From Chloroflexota bacterium (GTDB lineage: Bacteria > Chloroflexota > Limnocylindria > Limnocylindrales > CSP1-4): a DNA stretch of 64,000 nucleotides. Positions 1 through 9,775 of the stretch are shown piece after piece. A model generated the notes under the pieces. That model made no database searches. It was given only the letters and a program-made list of their open reading frames with translations, and had not been told where the DNA came from. The position numbers were made by a program, and so were the translations under genes. The DNA is taken from the NCBI GenBank assembly GCA_021802825.1, contig JAJZRG010000005.1:62001-126000 (forward strand), read 5' to 3'. Position 1 is the stretch's first letter; every line of letters starts with the position of its first letter.

Positions 1-332
1 GCGGCGCGCGTGTTGCCGATCGCCTCTTTGACCAGAGCCGCCGTCGAGGGCATCCAGTAGTCCGGGCTGAGGGTCGCGACGACGATCACGTCGATGTCGT
101 CGGGGTCGAGCCCGGCCGTGCGGATGGCGCGCAGCCCGGCAACCGCGCCCATCGAGGCGCTCGTCTCATGGGCAGCGGCGACCCGGCGCTCGCGGATGCC
201 GGTGCGGCTGACGATCCACTCGTCCGAGGTGTCGACCATGCGCTCGAGGTCGGCGTTGGTGAGCACCTGTGCTGGTGCATAGCGGCCCCAGCCGGTGATG
301 CGGACCGAGCGGGGGGACGCGACGGGGGTCAT
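1..332 (-). CDS. fabH: 3-oxoacyl-ACP synthase III (KAS III), N-terminal part
   Basis: The gene runs off the left edge, so only about the first 110 residues are visible. They carry the hallmark KAS III start: Y-x-P-x-x-VLTN-x-DLE-x-x-VDTSDEWI-x-x-RTGI-x-ERR, followed by the first thiolase-fold strand ending IDVIVVATLSPD. FabH condenses acetyl-CoA (or a branched primer) with malonyl-ACP to start fatty-acid synthesis. The catalytic Cys/His/Asn lie outside the window. The ATG overlaps the accB stop as ATGA, so it is probably translated together with the malonyl-CoA and FAS-II genes upstream. Confidence 0.95.
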   Translation of the reverse strand, partial: MTPVASPRSVRITGWGRYAPAQVLTNADLERMVDTSDEWIVSRTGIRERRVAAAHETSASMGAVAGLRAIRTAGLDPDDIDVIVVATLSPDYWMPSTAALVKEAIGNTRA

Positions 333-1057
333 GCGGGCTCAACCTCGATCAGCGGTGACTTGGCCTTCACGAGCTGGCCGTTGTCGGCGCAGATGCGCAC
401 CACCTTGCCGGCAAGGTCGCTCTTGATCTCGTTGAACAGCTTCATCGCCTCGATCAGGCCGATGATCTGGCCCACCGAGACGTGGTCGCCGACGGACACG
501 TACGGCGTGGCGCCCGGCGACGGGGCGCCGTAGAAGATTCCGGTGAGCGGCGCCTTGACAGACGGCCGGACCGGGGGCGCGACCGGCGATGCCACCGGGG
601 GGCTCGTCAGGGCGACTGGCGAGCCCGCCGCCGTGCCGCCATCCGCGGGCGCCACAAGCCCAGGCGCCGCCACGACCCGCTCGACCGCGGCCGGCGAGCG
701 GACAATGATCGTGGTCTCGCCGGCGCTCACCTCGAGCTCGGCGAGCTCGTTCCGCTCCAGGATGGCCGCCAGGCGGTCCACGAGGCTCAGCAGCGCGGCG
801 TCGCCGGCATCGCTCGGGGCGGGCGCGCCCGGCGCCTCGCCCTGGCTCGACATCAGGTCGCCGTCGCGGGGCCGCGAGCGGCCGCCCGCCGTGGACGTCG
901 AGGGGGCCGGCCGGGACGGGTCGCCGGGGCCGACGGGGACCGCGTCGGCGAGGCGCCCCTTGCGGTCCTCGCCGTCCGTGGTCTTGGCGGGGGCGGGATC
1001 GGCGTGGGGCGGCGCGCCGGGGTCGGTGCCACCCGGGAGGGCGCGCTCGTCGCTCAT
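329..1057 (-). CDS. accB: Biotin carboxyl carrier protein of acetyl-CoA carboxylase
   Basis: The product is 242 residues. It has a long Pro/Ala/Gly-rich N-terminal region, a region with a BCCP-like helix (about 85-120) and a C-terminal biotinyl domain (about 165-242) containing E-A-M-K-L-F-N-E; Lys206 is the predicted biotinylation site. It carries CO2 from AccC to the AccA/AccD transferase. I start it at the ATG that overlaps the fabF stop (ATGA); the open frame continues upstream only as a shadow of fabF. A downstream ATG at residue 69 is an alternative. A second BCCP-like gene at 5167-5727 lacks this lysine, so this one should be the working carrier. Confidence 0.9.
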   Translation of the reverse strand: MSDERALPGGTDPGAPPHADPAPAKTTDGEDRKGRLADAVPVGPGDPSRPAPSTSTAGGRSRPRDGDLMSSQGEAPGAPAPSDAGDAALLSLVDRLAAILERNELAELEVSAGETTIIVRSPAAVERVVAAPGLVAPADGGTAAGSPVALTSPPVASPVAPPVRPSVKAPLTGIFYGAPSPGATPYVSVGDHVSVGQIIGLIEAMKLFNEIKSDLAGKVVRICADNGQLVKAKSPLIEVEPA

Positions 1058-2325
1058 GCGTCCCACCTTCGGAAGACCAGCGCCGTGTTCTGGCCACCGA
1101 ACCCGAACGAGTTCGACAATGCCACGCGCGGGTCCCGCTTCGTTGCCACCTTGGGCGTGAGGTCCATGCCCGCCGCCGCCTCGTCCGGGTCGTCGAGGTT
1201 GATGGTGGGCGGCACGATCCCCGTCCGGAGCGTCAGGATAGTGACGATCGCCTCCACGGCTCCCGCCGCGCCCAGGGTGTGGCCGAGCATCGACTTGTTG
1301 GCGGTCACCGACACGTTCCGGGCATGGTCGCCCAGGATCGTGCGGATCGCCGCCAGCTCCGCCTTGTCGCCCTCCGCCGTGGACGTGGCGTGGGCGTTGA
1401 CGTGGTCCACCTCGGACGGGTCGAGGCCCGCCTTGTCGAGCGCCCGTCGCGCGGCCCGGACCGCGCCGATGCCGCCCGGCGCCGGCAGCGTGATGTGCGA
1501 GGCGTCCGCTGTGGCCCCGTAGCCGACGAGCTCCGCGAGCGGGGCGGCGCCGCGCGCCTGAGCATGCTCGAGCGCCTCGAGTACCAGCACGCCGCACCCC
1601 TCGCCCACCACGAAGCCGTCGCGCGCTCTGTCGAACGGGCGCGACGCAGCGGCCGGGTCGTCATTGCGCGTGGACAGCGCCTTCATCGACGCGAAGCCGC
1701 CGATCGTCGCCTCGTGGATCCCCGCCTCGACGCCGCCCGCGAGCATGACGTCCGCGTCGCCGCGCCGAATGGTCTCCCACGCCTCGCCCACCGCATGGCC
1801 GCCCGTGGCGCAGGCCGACACGGTGGAGAAGTTGGGGCCGATGGCGCCAGTCGCGATCGCGACCTGCCCGGCGCCCACGTTGCCGATGCCCATGGGGATG
1901 AAGAACGGCGAGATCCGGTCGGGGCCGCGCTGGCCCATGAGCAGCACGTTGTCGAACAGCGTCTGCACGCCGCCCATGCCCGAGCCCAGGATGACGCCCG
2001 TGCGGGCTGCGAGGTCGCCCTCGAACCGCTCGGGCAGGCCGGCGTCGCAGACCGCCTGGTGGGCGGTCCACAGCGCGAACTGGATGTAGCGGTCGGTGCG
2101 GCGGATCTCCTTGCGGTCGAGGACCGAGGAGGGGTCGAACCCCTTCGCCTCGGCCGCGAACCGGACGCTGAGGCGCGACGGGTCGAACGCCTGGACCGGC
2201 GCCACGCCGGAGCGGCCGGCGACGAGCCCGTCCCAGGTCGTGGGCACGTCGTTGCCGAGGGCGGTGATGGCGCCCATCCCCGTCACCACCACGCGCCGGG
2301 GCCGCTCGGGCCAGCTCCAGCTCAT
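1054..2325 (-). CDS. fabF: 3-oxoacyl-ACP synthase II (KAS II)
   Basis: The product is 423 residues, a normal KAS II length. The Cys-His-His triad is visible: Cys172 in STVSACATGGH, His312 in NAHATSTAEGD and His349 in NKSMLGHTLGAAG, and the C-terminus has the NSFGFGGQN motif. It elongates acyl-ACP with malonyl-ACP. The start is fixed by an ATGA overlap with the preceding phosphoesterase gene, and the stop overlaps accB in the same way, so MPP-fabF-accB-fabH reads as one translationally coupled string. Confidence 0.96.
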   Translation of the reverse strand: MSWSWPERPRRVVVTGMGAITALGNDVPTTWDGLVAGRSGVAPVQAFDPSRLSVRFAAEAKGFDPSSVLDRKEIRRTDRYIQFALWTAHQAVCDAGLPERFEGDLAARTGVILGSGMGGVQTLFDNVLLMGQRGPDRISPFFIPMGIGNVGAGQVAIATGAIGPNFSTVSACATGGHAVGEAWETIRRGDADVMLAGGVEAGIHEATIGGFASMKALSTRNDDPAAASRPFDRARDGFVVGEGCGVLVLEALEHAQARGAAPLAELVGYGATADASHITLPAPGGIGAVRAARRALDKAGLDPSEVDHVNAHATSTAEGDKAELAAIRTILGDHARNVSVTANKSMLGHTLGAAGAVEAIVTILTLRTGIVPPTINLDDPDEAAAGMDLTPKVATKRDPRVALSNSFGFGGQNTALVFRRWDA

Positions 2326-3068
2326 CGGACCAGCTTCCCCGTGCGCACGGTGGCTGCCCGGTACACATCCCCCGGCAGCCCGCGCGCCGAGATGGCGCTG
2401 GCAACCGACAGCGCGTCGAACGGTGTCCGGCGGATCACCACGTCCACCTCGCCGTTGGCGATCGTCGCCATCGCCCAGCTCGCGGTCGGGTCGCCGTCGA
2501 ACACGTAGCCGCACGACCCGTCGTTGACGATGACCTTCCAGCCGAGGTCGCGGACCTCGGGGATGTGCGTGTGGCCCACGCAGATGACCCGGGCGTCGGT
2601 GCCGGCGGCGCGCTCGTAGATCACCGACGCGTCGAGCGCCTGGTCGAAGCCGCGGGTCTGGGACCCCGGCGACGCGTGGACCAGCAGCACCAGCGTGTCG
2701 TCGGCGGTGCGCATCCGGCGCTCGGACGGGAGGCGCCGCAGCCAGTCCAGCTGGCCGTCGCCCAGCTCGTCGTGCGCCCACTCGGCGGCGGCGGTGATCA
2801 CCTCGGGCACGCCGTCCTGGTACTGCGGATAGGCGGCGCCGTAGTCGAAGTCGCCCACCGCGATGTCGGTGTTGCCGGACACGATCAGCGCCCCCTCCGA
2901 CTCGAGCAGGCGCAGCGCGTCCACGCAGCCGTTGGGGTCGGGGCCGTTGAGGACGAGGTCACCGGCGACCAGCACGGCGTCGGGCTTCTCGCGGCGGATC
3001 TCTGCGGCGACCGTCTCGAGGGCGGCGAGGTTGCCGTGGATGTCCGAGAGGACGGCGATGCGGGTCAT
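2322..3068 (-). CDS. Calcineurin-like metallophosphoesterase
   Basis: The 248-residue product has the metallophosphoesterase metal-binding series: SDIHGN near residue 8, GDLVLNG, SGNTD, VHASPG and GHTHIPEV. The family (YfcE/MPP-like) hydrolyses small phosphodiesters or phosphomonoesters with two metal ions; the substrate cannot be read from sequence. A GGAG Shine-Dalgarno lies about 7 bases before the ATG, and the stop overlaps fabF (ATGA). Its position between fabZ and fabF is unusual and may mean only shared expression. Confidence 0.85.
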   Translation of the reverse strand: MTRIAVLSDIHGNLAALETVAAEIRREKPDAVLVAGDLVLNGPDPNGCVDALRLLESEGALIVSGNTDIAVGDFDYGAAYPQYQDGVPEVITAAAEWAHDELGDGQLDWLRRLPSERRMRTADDTLVLLVHASPGSQTRGFDQALDASVIYERAAGTDARVICVGHTHIPEVRDLGWKVIVNDGSCGYVFDGDPTASWAMATIANGEVDVVIRRTPFDALSVASAISARGLPGDVYRAATVRTGKLVR

Positions 3069-3186
3069 CGGGGAGCTCCAGGGCCCTGCGAGGGCGGCAC
3101 AGCGCATGGCGGGGACGAGCACGCGAGCGAGCGCACTTGAGCGCGCGTGAGCGAGCGCGCGGAGGCGACAACGTGGCAATGGGCCG

Positions 3187-3681
3187 TCATCGGAGGGCCC
3201 CCGCCGGCGGGATGACGAACGAGAGCAGGCCCTCGCAGGCCACCTCGCCGTTCACGCTCGCGACCGCACGGCCCTTGCCGAACCGGCTGCCCAGCCTGTC
3301 CATCATGACCTCGAGGCGGAGCGTGTCGCCGGGCACCACGATGCGCTTGAAGCGGACCTCGTCGATCCCGGCGAACAGCCCCATCCGATCGCCGAAGCCG
3401 GGCTGCTTGGCCACGTAGACCGCCATCGTCTGGGCGAGCGCCTCCACCTGGAGCACGCCGGGCATCACCGGCAGGCCCGGGAAGTGGCCCTGGAAGAACC
3501 ACTCCGTGGCGGTGACGGCCTTGATGCCCACGATCCGCTTGGCGTCCGGGTCGTACTCCACGATTCGGTCCACCAGCAGGAACGGCCACCGGTGCGGGAT
3601 CAGCGATTCGATCTCGCGCGTGGTGTGGACGGTCCCGGGCGTGGCCGGGACGGCGGCAGACGGGGTGGCTTGGTCGGTCAC
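3187..3681 (-). CDS. fabZ: 3-hydroxyacyl-ACP dehydratase
   Basis: The 164-residue hot-dog-fold protein has HRWPFLLVDRI and GHFPGLPVMPGVLQVEALAQ, giving the catalytic His and Glu of FabZ. It dehydrates 3-hydroxyacyl-ACP in FAS II. I choose a GTG start preceded by CAGGAG about 9 bases upstream, which places the first conserved motif about 25 residues in, as usual; the longer upstream frame has no homologous content. It sits between accC (115-base gap) and the phosphoesterase (118-base gap), so it may have its own promoter. Confidence 0.94.
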   Translation of the reverse strand: MTDQATPSAAVPATPGTVHTTREIESLIPHRWPFLLVDRIVEYDPDAKRIVGIKAVTATEWFFQGHFPGLPVMPGVLQVEALAQTMAVYVAKQPGFGDRMGLFAGIDEVRFKRIVVPGDTLRLEVMMDRLGSRFGKGRAVASVNGEVACEGLLSFVIPPAGALR

Positions 3682-3796
3682 GGGCGGCTCCTGACGGGGT
3701 CGTCGGCAGCGTAGGCGACGGCGAGCGCCGCATGCTGGCGGGTGTGTGCAGGGCTGCACGCGCGGGCGGGCCGCGGCGCATGGGACGGGACGGGCA

Positions 3797-5164
<1,368 letters not shown>

Positions 5165-5166
5165 GC

Positions 5167-5727
5167 TCAGCCCTCCGCCGCCCCATCGGCGCCCGCCGCA
5201 TTGGCATCCGGCTCGGGGTCGGCCTCGACGAGCGCGATCTCCTCGCCGTACTCCACCCCGTCGCCCGGCTGGGGGTAGACCTCGACCACGGTGCCGTCGA
5301 TCGGGGCCACCACGTCGAGCGCGATGCCCAGCAGGTCGACGCTCGCGATCCGGTCGCCGGCCCGCACGCGCGTTCCCGGGGCGAGGCCCGGCTTGAACAT
5401 GCCCACGGTTGGCGAGAGGGCGGGCTCTTGGCGCGGGCCGTCGGCTGCGGCCTCGTCGGTGACCGGCGGCGCGGGGAGCGAGGCGCCGGGCGGGGCGACG
5501 ATGGGAAGCGACGCCCGGTGCGGGCGCTCGCGGCGGGGGCCGGCGCCGGCCGGGCGGCGGACGCGAATGTGCCAGTCACCCTCGCGGATCTCCACCTCGC
5601 CGAGGTTTGCGGTGGCGAGCTTCACGACGAGCGCGGGCACGAGCGCGTCGGCGAGGCGGGCGATGCCGGCGTGGTCTGCGACGCGTTGGGCGGCGTTGCG
5701 GTCCCCGGGGTGGGGCTGGTCAGGCAT
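5167..5727 (-). CDS. BCCP-like biotinyl-domain protein lacking the biotinylation lysine
   Basis: The 186-residue product has a BCCP-like middle (about residues 25-58, GDWHIRVRRP) and a C-terminal lipoyl/biotinyl-type domain from SPTVGMF (about 106) to residue 169. Where BCCP has V/I-E-A-M-K-L/M this protein has V-D-L-L-G-I, so Gly134 replaces the biotin-accepting Lys and the whole EAMK motif is gone. The fold signature (G-T-x-V-x-A-G-D-x-I and I-D-G-T-V-V-E-V) is kept. It is placed exactly where accB normally precedes accC, between accA (3-base gap) and accC (2-base gap). I infer a structural or regulatory paralogue in the carboxylase complex; a decaying gene is less likely given clean coding and spacing. 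Confidence 0.8.
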   Translation of the reverse strand: MPDQPHPGDRNAAQRVADHAGIARLADALVPALVVKLATANLGEVEIREGDWHIRVRRPAGAGPRRERPHRASLPIVAPPGASLPAPPVTDEAAADGPRQEPALSPTVGMFKPGLAPGTRVRAGDRIASVDLLGIALDVVAPIDGTVVEVYPQPGDGVEYGEEIALVEADPEPDANAAGADGAAEG

Positions 5728-5730
5728 CGG

Positions 5731-6765
5731 CTAGACGTCCTCGCGGGCGGGTGGCTCGTCGCGCCGGCCCACCTGAAGCGGCGCGGGAATGGCCCGCGAA
5801 CCGGCCTCGAAAAGACCGCGAAGGCGGTCGGCGAAACCAGTGCGGGGCGGGGCGATGGGCGCAGGCGCCTCGGTGACGACCTCGGTGTATGCGCCGAGCG
5901 AACGGTACCGCCGGTAGCGCTGCTCGACCAGCAGGTCGACGGGGATCGCCGCCAGGCGGTCCAGCTCCCGCACGATCGCGGCCTTCAGGCGCCTGCCGGT
6001 TTCCTCGTGGTCGAGGTGCGCGCCGCCCTCGGGCTCGGGGACCACGTGGTCGATGACGCCCAGCGCCAGCTGCTCGTTCGCCGTCATCCGCATCGCGAGC
6101 GCGGCCGTCGCCGCCTCGTCCACGGTCCGCCACAGGATGCTCGCGCAGCCCTCGGGCGTGATGACCGAGTACACGGCGTTCTCGAGTGCCAGGACCACGT
6201 CGCCCACTGCGATCGCCAGGGCGCCACCCGAGCCGCCCTCGCCCGTGATGACCGCGACGATCGGCGTCCGCAGGCGGGTCATCAGCCCCACGGACCGGGC
6301 GATCGCCTCGGCAATGCCGCGCTCCTCGGATTCGGCGCCCGGATGGGCGCCCGGGACGTCCACGAAGGTGACGACCGGGAGGCTGCACCGCTCGGCGAGC
6401 TCCATGACGCGCATCGCCTTGCGATAGCCCTCGGGATGCGGCATCCCGAAGTTGCGCCGCACGTTTTCCTCCGTGTCAGCGCCCTTCTGCTGCCCGACCA
6501 CGGCGACCCGGTGCCCATCGATCCGGGCAAAGCCTGCGACGATCGCGCCGTCGTCACCGAACAGCCGATCGCCGTGGAGCTCGACGACCTCGTCGGCCAT
6601 GATGCCGAGCAGCTCGAGCGTCCGCGGTCGGCGGAGGTTGCGGGCCAGCTGGACTCGCGCCCAGACCTCGGCCTTGCGGTCGACCGGCGTCGACTCGACG
6701 GTAGGCTCCGACGGAGCCTCGGCCGGCGGCTGGGCCTCGCGGCGACCCAGGATGCGGTCAACCAC
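5731..6765 (-). CDS. accA: Acetyl-CoA carboxylase carboxyltransferase subunit alpha
   Basis: The 344-residue product matches AccA: RPRTLELL, LHGDRLFGDD, QQKGADTEEN, RNFGMPHPEGYRKA, DVPGAHPG, and the oxyanion-type GEGGSGGALAI. With AccD it moves the carboxyl group from biotin to acetyl-CoA, making malonyl-CoA. The start is a GTG that overlaps the accD stop by 8 bases; the first residues MVDRILGRREA are typical of a short disordered leader. Confidence 0.95.
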   Translation of the reverse strand: MVDRILGRREAQPPAEAPSEPTVESTPVDRKAEVWARVQLARNLRRPRTLELLGIMADEVVELHGDRLFGDDGAIVAGFARIDGHRVAVVGQQKGADTEENVRRNFGMPHPEGYRKAMRVMELAERCSLPVVTFVDVPGAHPGAESEERGIAEAIARSVGLMTRLRTPIVAVITGEGGSGGALAIAVGDVVLALENAVYSVITPEGCASILWRTVDEAATAALAMRMTANEQLALGVIDHVVPEPEGGAHLDHEETGRRLKAAIVRELDRLAAIPVDLLVEQRYRRYRSLGAYTEVVTEAPAPIAPPRTGFADRLRGLFEAGSRAIPAPLQVGRRDEPPAREDV

Positions 6766-7609
6766 GCGCGGGCTCCGGCTGGCCGGGAACGAGGTAGCGG
6801 AGCAGCAGGGCGAGCTCGCGGCGGAGGTCCACTCGGGCGACGATGCGGTCCACGAAGCCGTGGCGCAACAGGAACTCCGCGCGCTGGAACCCCGGCGGCA
6901 GCTCCTGGCCTATGGTGCCGGCGCCCACTCTGGCCCCCGCGAAGCCGATCAGCGCGTTGGGTTCCGCGAGGTTGACGTCGCCCATGGCCGCGAAGCTGGC
7001 GAACACGCCGCCCGTGGTGGGGTCGCTCATCACGGACACGTACGGGACATGGGCGGCGCGCAGGCGCTCCAGGGCCGCCATCGTCTTCGCCAGCTGCATG
7101 AGCGCGATCGTCCCCTCCTGCATCCGCGCCCCACCCGAGGCCGAGACGATGATCAGCGGCACCCGCGAGGCCAGCGCGCCCTCGGCGGCCCGGGCCACCT
7201 TCTCGCCCACGACGGCGCCCATCGACCCGCCCATGAACCCGAAATCCATGACCAGGATCGCCACGCGCTGCTCCTCGATGCGCCCGAAGCCCCAGACCGC
7301 GGCGTCGCGCATCCCGGTGGCCAGCTGGGCCGCGGCGAGGCGGTCGGGGTAGGTCTTCTGGTCCACAAAGCCGAGCATGTCCTGCGCGGCGAGGCCTGGA
7401 TCCCGCTCCTCGAACGAGCCCGGGTCCAGCAGGAGCCCGAGCCGCAGCGCGGACGAGAGCCGGAAGTGGTGGCCGCAGGACGGGCAGACGTGGAGCGTCT
7501 TCTCGAGCGCCTTGTTGAACAGCTGCTCCGAGCACGACGGGCAGCGCGTCCAGAGCTTGTCGGGGACGGCCTCGCGACGGGATCGAAAGCCCGGGAACTT
7601 CACCGGCAT
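6758..7609 (-). CDS. accD: Acetyl-CoA carboxylase carboxyltransferase subunit beta
   Basis: The 283-residue product has the AccD N-terminal zinc finger C-P-S-C-x17-C-P-S-C-G followed by the crotonase-like transferase core (FGFMGGSMGAVVGEK, SASGGARMQEG, PTTGGVFASFA). I use the ATG in a TGATG overlap with the preceding membrane-protein gene; the frame is open upstream but that part is shadow sequence. It forms the transferase half with AccA, encoded directly downstream. Confidence 0.95.
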   Translation of the reverse strand: MPVKFPGFRSRREAVPDKLWTRCPSCSEQLFNKALEKTLHVCPSCGHHFRLSSALRLGLLLDPGSFEERDPGLAAQDMLGFVDQKTYPDRLAAAQLATGMRDAAVWGFGRIEEQRVAILVMDFGFMGGSMGAVVGEKVARAAEGALASRVPLIIVSASGGARMQEGTIALMQLAKTMAALERLRAAHVPYVSVMSDPTTGGVFASFAAMGDVNLAEPNALIGFAGARVGAGTIGQELPPGFQRAEFLLRHGFVDRIVARVDLRRELALLLRYLVPGQPEPARG

Positions 7610-8247
7610 CAGCCCGTCCCTCCGGGCACGCCGGCGGCGAGGTCCGCGATGCGGCGGGCGTGGGCGGCTCGCGCGGCGCGGCCCATGCGGGCCCCGCTCG
7701 GGCGGGAGGCACGCCACGCGACCCAGGCGACACCGACGAGCGAGATGGCGGCGGAGGTGATCGCCCCGCCCACCAGGAGCGGCCGCGCCGGCGAGCGGAC
7801 GCTCCTGGTGCGATCGACGGCGGCCTCGTCGGACGGGTCGAGCCGGCCCGCCAGGACGGCGACAAGCAGCGGGTCCGTGCTCGGCGAGGCGGTGGCGACG
7901 GGGAACGGGACGACGTCGGTGGAGGGGCCGGCGCTGGCCACGGACCCCCGCGACTGGCCCGCGGCAAGGTCGGCCAGCTGGGCGGCCAGCCGCTCCTCGA
8001 AGCGGAACGACGGGTGGGCGCGGAGGAGCGTCGCCCGCAGGACAGCCGCGCCGTGGCGCACGGCCGGATCGATCGCGCGGGCACCGGCGAGGTCTTCGGC
8101 GTCGGGCGCAGGCGCGCCGTCAGCGGTCCTCCTGGCTGCCGAGTCCGCCGCGCGCTCCGCCTGCGCGAGCAACCCGTCGAGGTACTGGTCTGTGGCCAGC
8201 GCGTCCCCCGTGACACCACCCTCCGCGGGTGCCCGCATCAGCCTCAC
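7609..8247 (-). CDS. Single-pass membrane protein, candidate anti-sigma factor
   Basis: The 212-residue protein has a mostly helical, Ala/Arg-rich N-terminal half (HPSFRFEERLAAQLADL near residues 78-94), a Pro/Ser/Thr stretch and one predicted membrane helix (about 156-178) near the C-terminus. I recognise no named family and no HxxxCxxC zinc anti-sigma motif. The GTG start overlaps the stop of the ECF sigma gene (GTGA), the usual arrangement of a sigma factor with its membrane-anchored regulator, so an anti-sigma role is inferred from position only. Confidence 0.6.
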   Translation of the reverse strand: MRLMRAPAEGGVTGDALATDQYLDGLLAQAERAADSAARRTADGAPAPDAEDLAGARAIDPAVRHGAAVLRATLLRAHPSFRFEERLAAQLADLAAGQSRGSVASAGPSTDVVPFPVATASPSTDPLLVAVLAGRLDPSDEAAVDRTRSVRSPARPLLVGGAITSAAISLVGVAWVAWRASRPSGARMGRAARAAHARRIADLAAGVPGGTG

Positions 8248-8885
8248 CGGCGCGACCCGCGGTCGTGGCCCAGTTCGTGCGCGACGCTGCCCAGCGCGCG
8301 GTGGATCAGCACCCGGACGGCGCCCTCGGAGCGGCCCAGGATGCCCGCGATCTCGGCCGTGCTCATCTCGTCCACGAACCGCAGCAGGAGTGCCCGCCGA
8401 CGGTCGTCCGGGAGGTCGCCGACCGCTCGCAGGACGGTGGCGGCCTCGTCCCGGGTCACGGCGTCGCCCTCGAGGTCCACGCCGTCCGCGATGGTCAGCC
8501 CGGCGCCCAGCACCGCGTCGAGCGAGGAGGCTGGCCGGCGCCGGCGCGAGCGCCGCTCGTTGGCGACGACGTTGCGCGCGATGCGGAACAGCCAGACGCG
8601 GAACGTGCTCGCGTCGGGGCCGTCCTCGGGCCGGGCGAGCTCGCGGAAGCGAGTCAGACCCGCCAGCGCGCGGAGGAAGGTCCGCTCCGTGGCGTCCTCG
8701 GCCGCGTGGTGGTCGGCGAGCTCGTAGAGGGCGTAGCTGTACACCTGGGCGAGGTACTTCCGGTAGAGCGCGTCGAACTTGGCGGGGTCCCGGCGCGCCG
8801 CCTCGACGAGCGGCCGGTCACGGTCGAGCGCGACGACGACGCGCTCCGCCGCCGGCTCGGCTGTTCCAAACCCCAGTCGGGCCAT
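8244..8885 (-). CDS. ECF-type RNA polymerase sigma factor
   Basis: The 213-residue product has sigma region 2 (FDALYRKYLAQVYSYALYEL, with D-A-T-E-R-T-F) and region 4 (LPDDRRRALLLRF, then MSTAEIAGILGRSEGAVRVLIHRAL, a helix-turn-helix). Between them lies a basic segment NERRSRRRR. It should direct polymerase to alternative promoters. It begins 4 bases after the birA stop and overlaps its likely membrane partner. Lying inside a lysC-birA-acc gene string, it may tie envelope or lipid stress to malonyl-CoA supply. Confidence 0.9.
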   Translation of the reverse strand: MARLGFGTAEPAAERVVVALDRDRPLVEAARRDPAKFDALYRKYLAQVYSYALYELADHHAAEDATERTFLRALAGLTRFRELARPEDGPDASTFRVWLFRIARNVVANERRSRRRRPASSLDAVLGAGLTIADGVDLEGDAVTRDEAATVLRAVGDLPDDRRRALLLRFVDEMSTAEIAGILGRSEGAVRVLIHRALGSVAHELGHDRGSRR

Positions 8886-8889
8886 CTCG

Positions 8890-9771
8890 TTACACCCCCA
8901 CGGCGAGCCGCACGCGGACGACCTCGCCCGCGTGGACCAGATGCGCGTCGCCGCTGCCGAGCGGGGTCACCGCGAGGGCCCCGCTGCTCGCGTCTACGCC
9001 GTCGACCGTCGCGTCCTCGTCGGCGCGCCCGCCGTGACCCTCCAGCCGGACCACGCGCCCGGTCAGGGCCTGCCGTGCCGTCCAGGTCGCGATGTCGAAG
9101 AACCCGGCGCGCAGCGCATCGAGCCGGGCCTCGAGATAGCCCAGGAACGCCGTGAGCAGCGCCTCGCGATCGATCGGCCGCCCGGCGGAGGCTTCGCGCA
9201 GGCTGGTCATCGTCGCGGCCAGCTCCGGCGGGAAGTCGGCGGCCGCCCAATCCGCGTTAATGCCGATGCCGACGACCGCACGGGGATCGGCCGTGCCCAG
9301 GCCGTCGGTCTCGCCCAGGACGCCGGCGAGCTTGCGCAGTTCGAGCGGCGCGGCCAGTCGGGCGGCGGCCTCGTGGGCAGACATGACGCCGGTCAGCAGC
9401 GCGTGCGGTCCGGCCAGCTCCACCACGAGGTCGTTGGGCCACTTGAGCCGGATCGCGCCCTCGGGCAGCCCGGCGACCTCCTCGGCGGCATCGCACATCG
9501 CCAGGGAGACCGCCGCGGCCAGTCGCCACGCGCGGTCCGGCGGCAGCCAGGTGGGGCGGAAGCCGCACGACAGCATCAGCGAGGCGCCGGGTGGCGACAC
9601 CCAGGCTCGACCGGCGCGGCCACGACCAGCCGTCTGCTCGCGCGCAACCGCGACGGCGACCTCAGGCGTGCCATCGGCCATCCAGCGGCGGACGACGTCG
9701 TTCGTGGACCCGATTGCGTCGAACCGCTCGAGTCTGCTGAACGCGGAGGTGGTCGGCTCGGACCCCGTCAC
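8890..9771 (-). CDS. birA: Biotin-[acetyl-CoA-carboxylase] ligase
   Basis: The 293-residue product has the class II biotin ligase core: DAIGSTNDVVRRW, TAGRGRAGRAWVSPPGASL (biotinyl-AMP loop), LKWPNDLVV and KLAGVLGE, then an SH3-like C-terminal domain. There is no N-terminal winged helix, so this is a monofunctional ligase and not a repressor of biotin genes. It biotinylates AccB encoded about 8 kb downstream in the same gene string. The GTG start lies 4 bases after the lysC stop; an upstream in-frame extension overlaps lysC and has no family content. Confidence 0.93.
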   Translation of the reverse strand: MTGSEPTTSAFSRLERFDAIGSTNDVVRRWMADGTPEVAVAVAREQTAGRGRAGRAWVSPPGASLMLSCGFRPTWLPPDRAWRLAAAVSLAMCDAAEEVAGLPEGAIRLKWPNDLVVELAGPHALLTGVMSAHEAAARLAAPLELRKLAGVLGETDGLGTADPRAVVGIGINADWAAADFPPELAATMTSLREASAGRPIDREALLTAFLGYLEARLDALRAGFFDIATWTARQALTGRVVRLEGHGGRADEDATVDGVDASSGALAVTPLGSGDAHLVHAGEVVRVRLAVGV

Positions 9772-9775
9772 CGGG

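Noticed and set aside
329-1597. Long accB frame extending into fabF
   Set aside because: The upstream part is antisense/out-of-frame shadow of fabF; the ATGA overlap gives a natural start at 1057.
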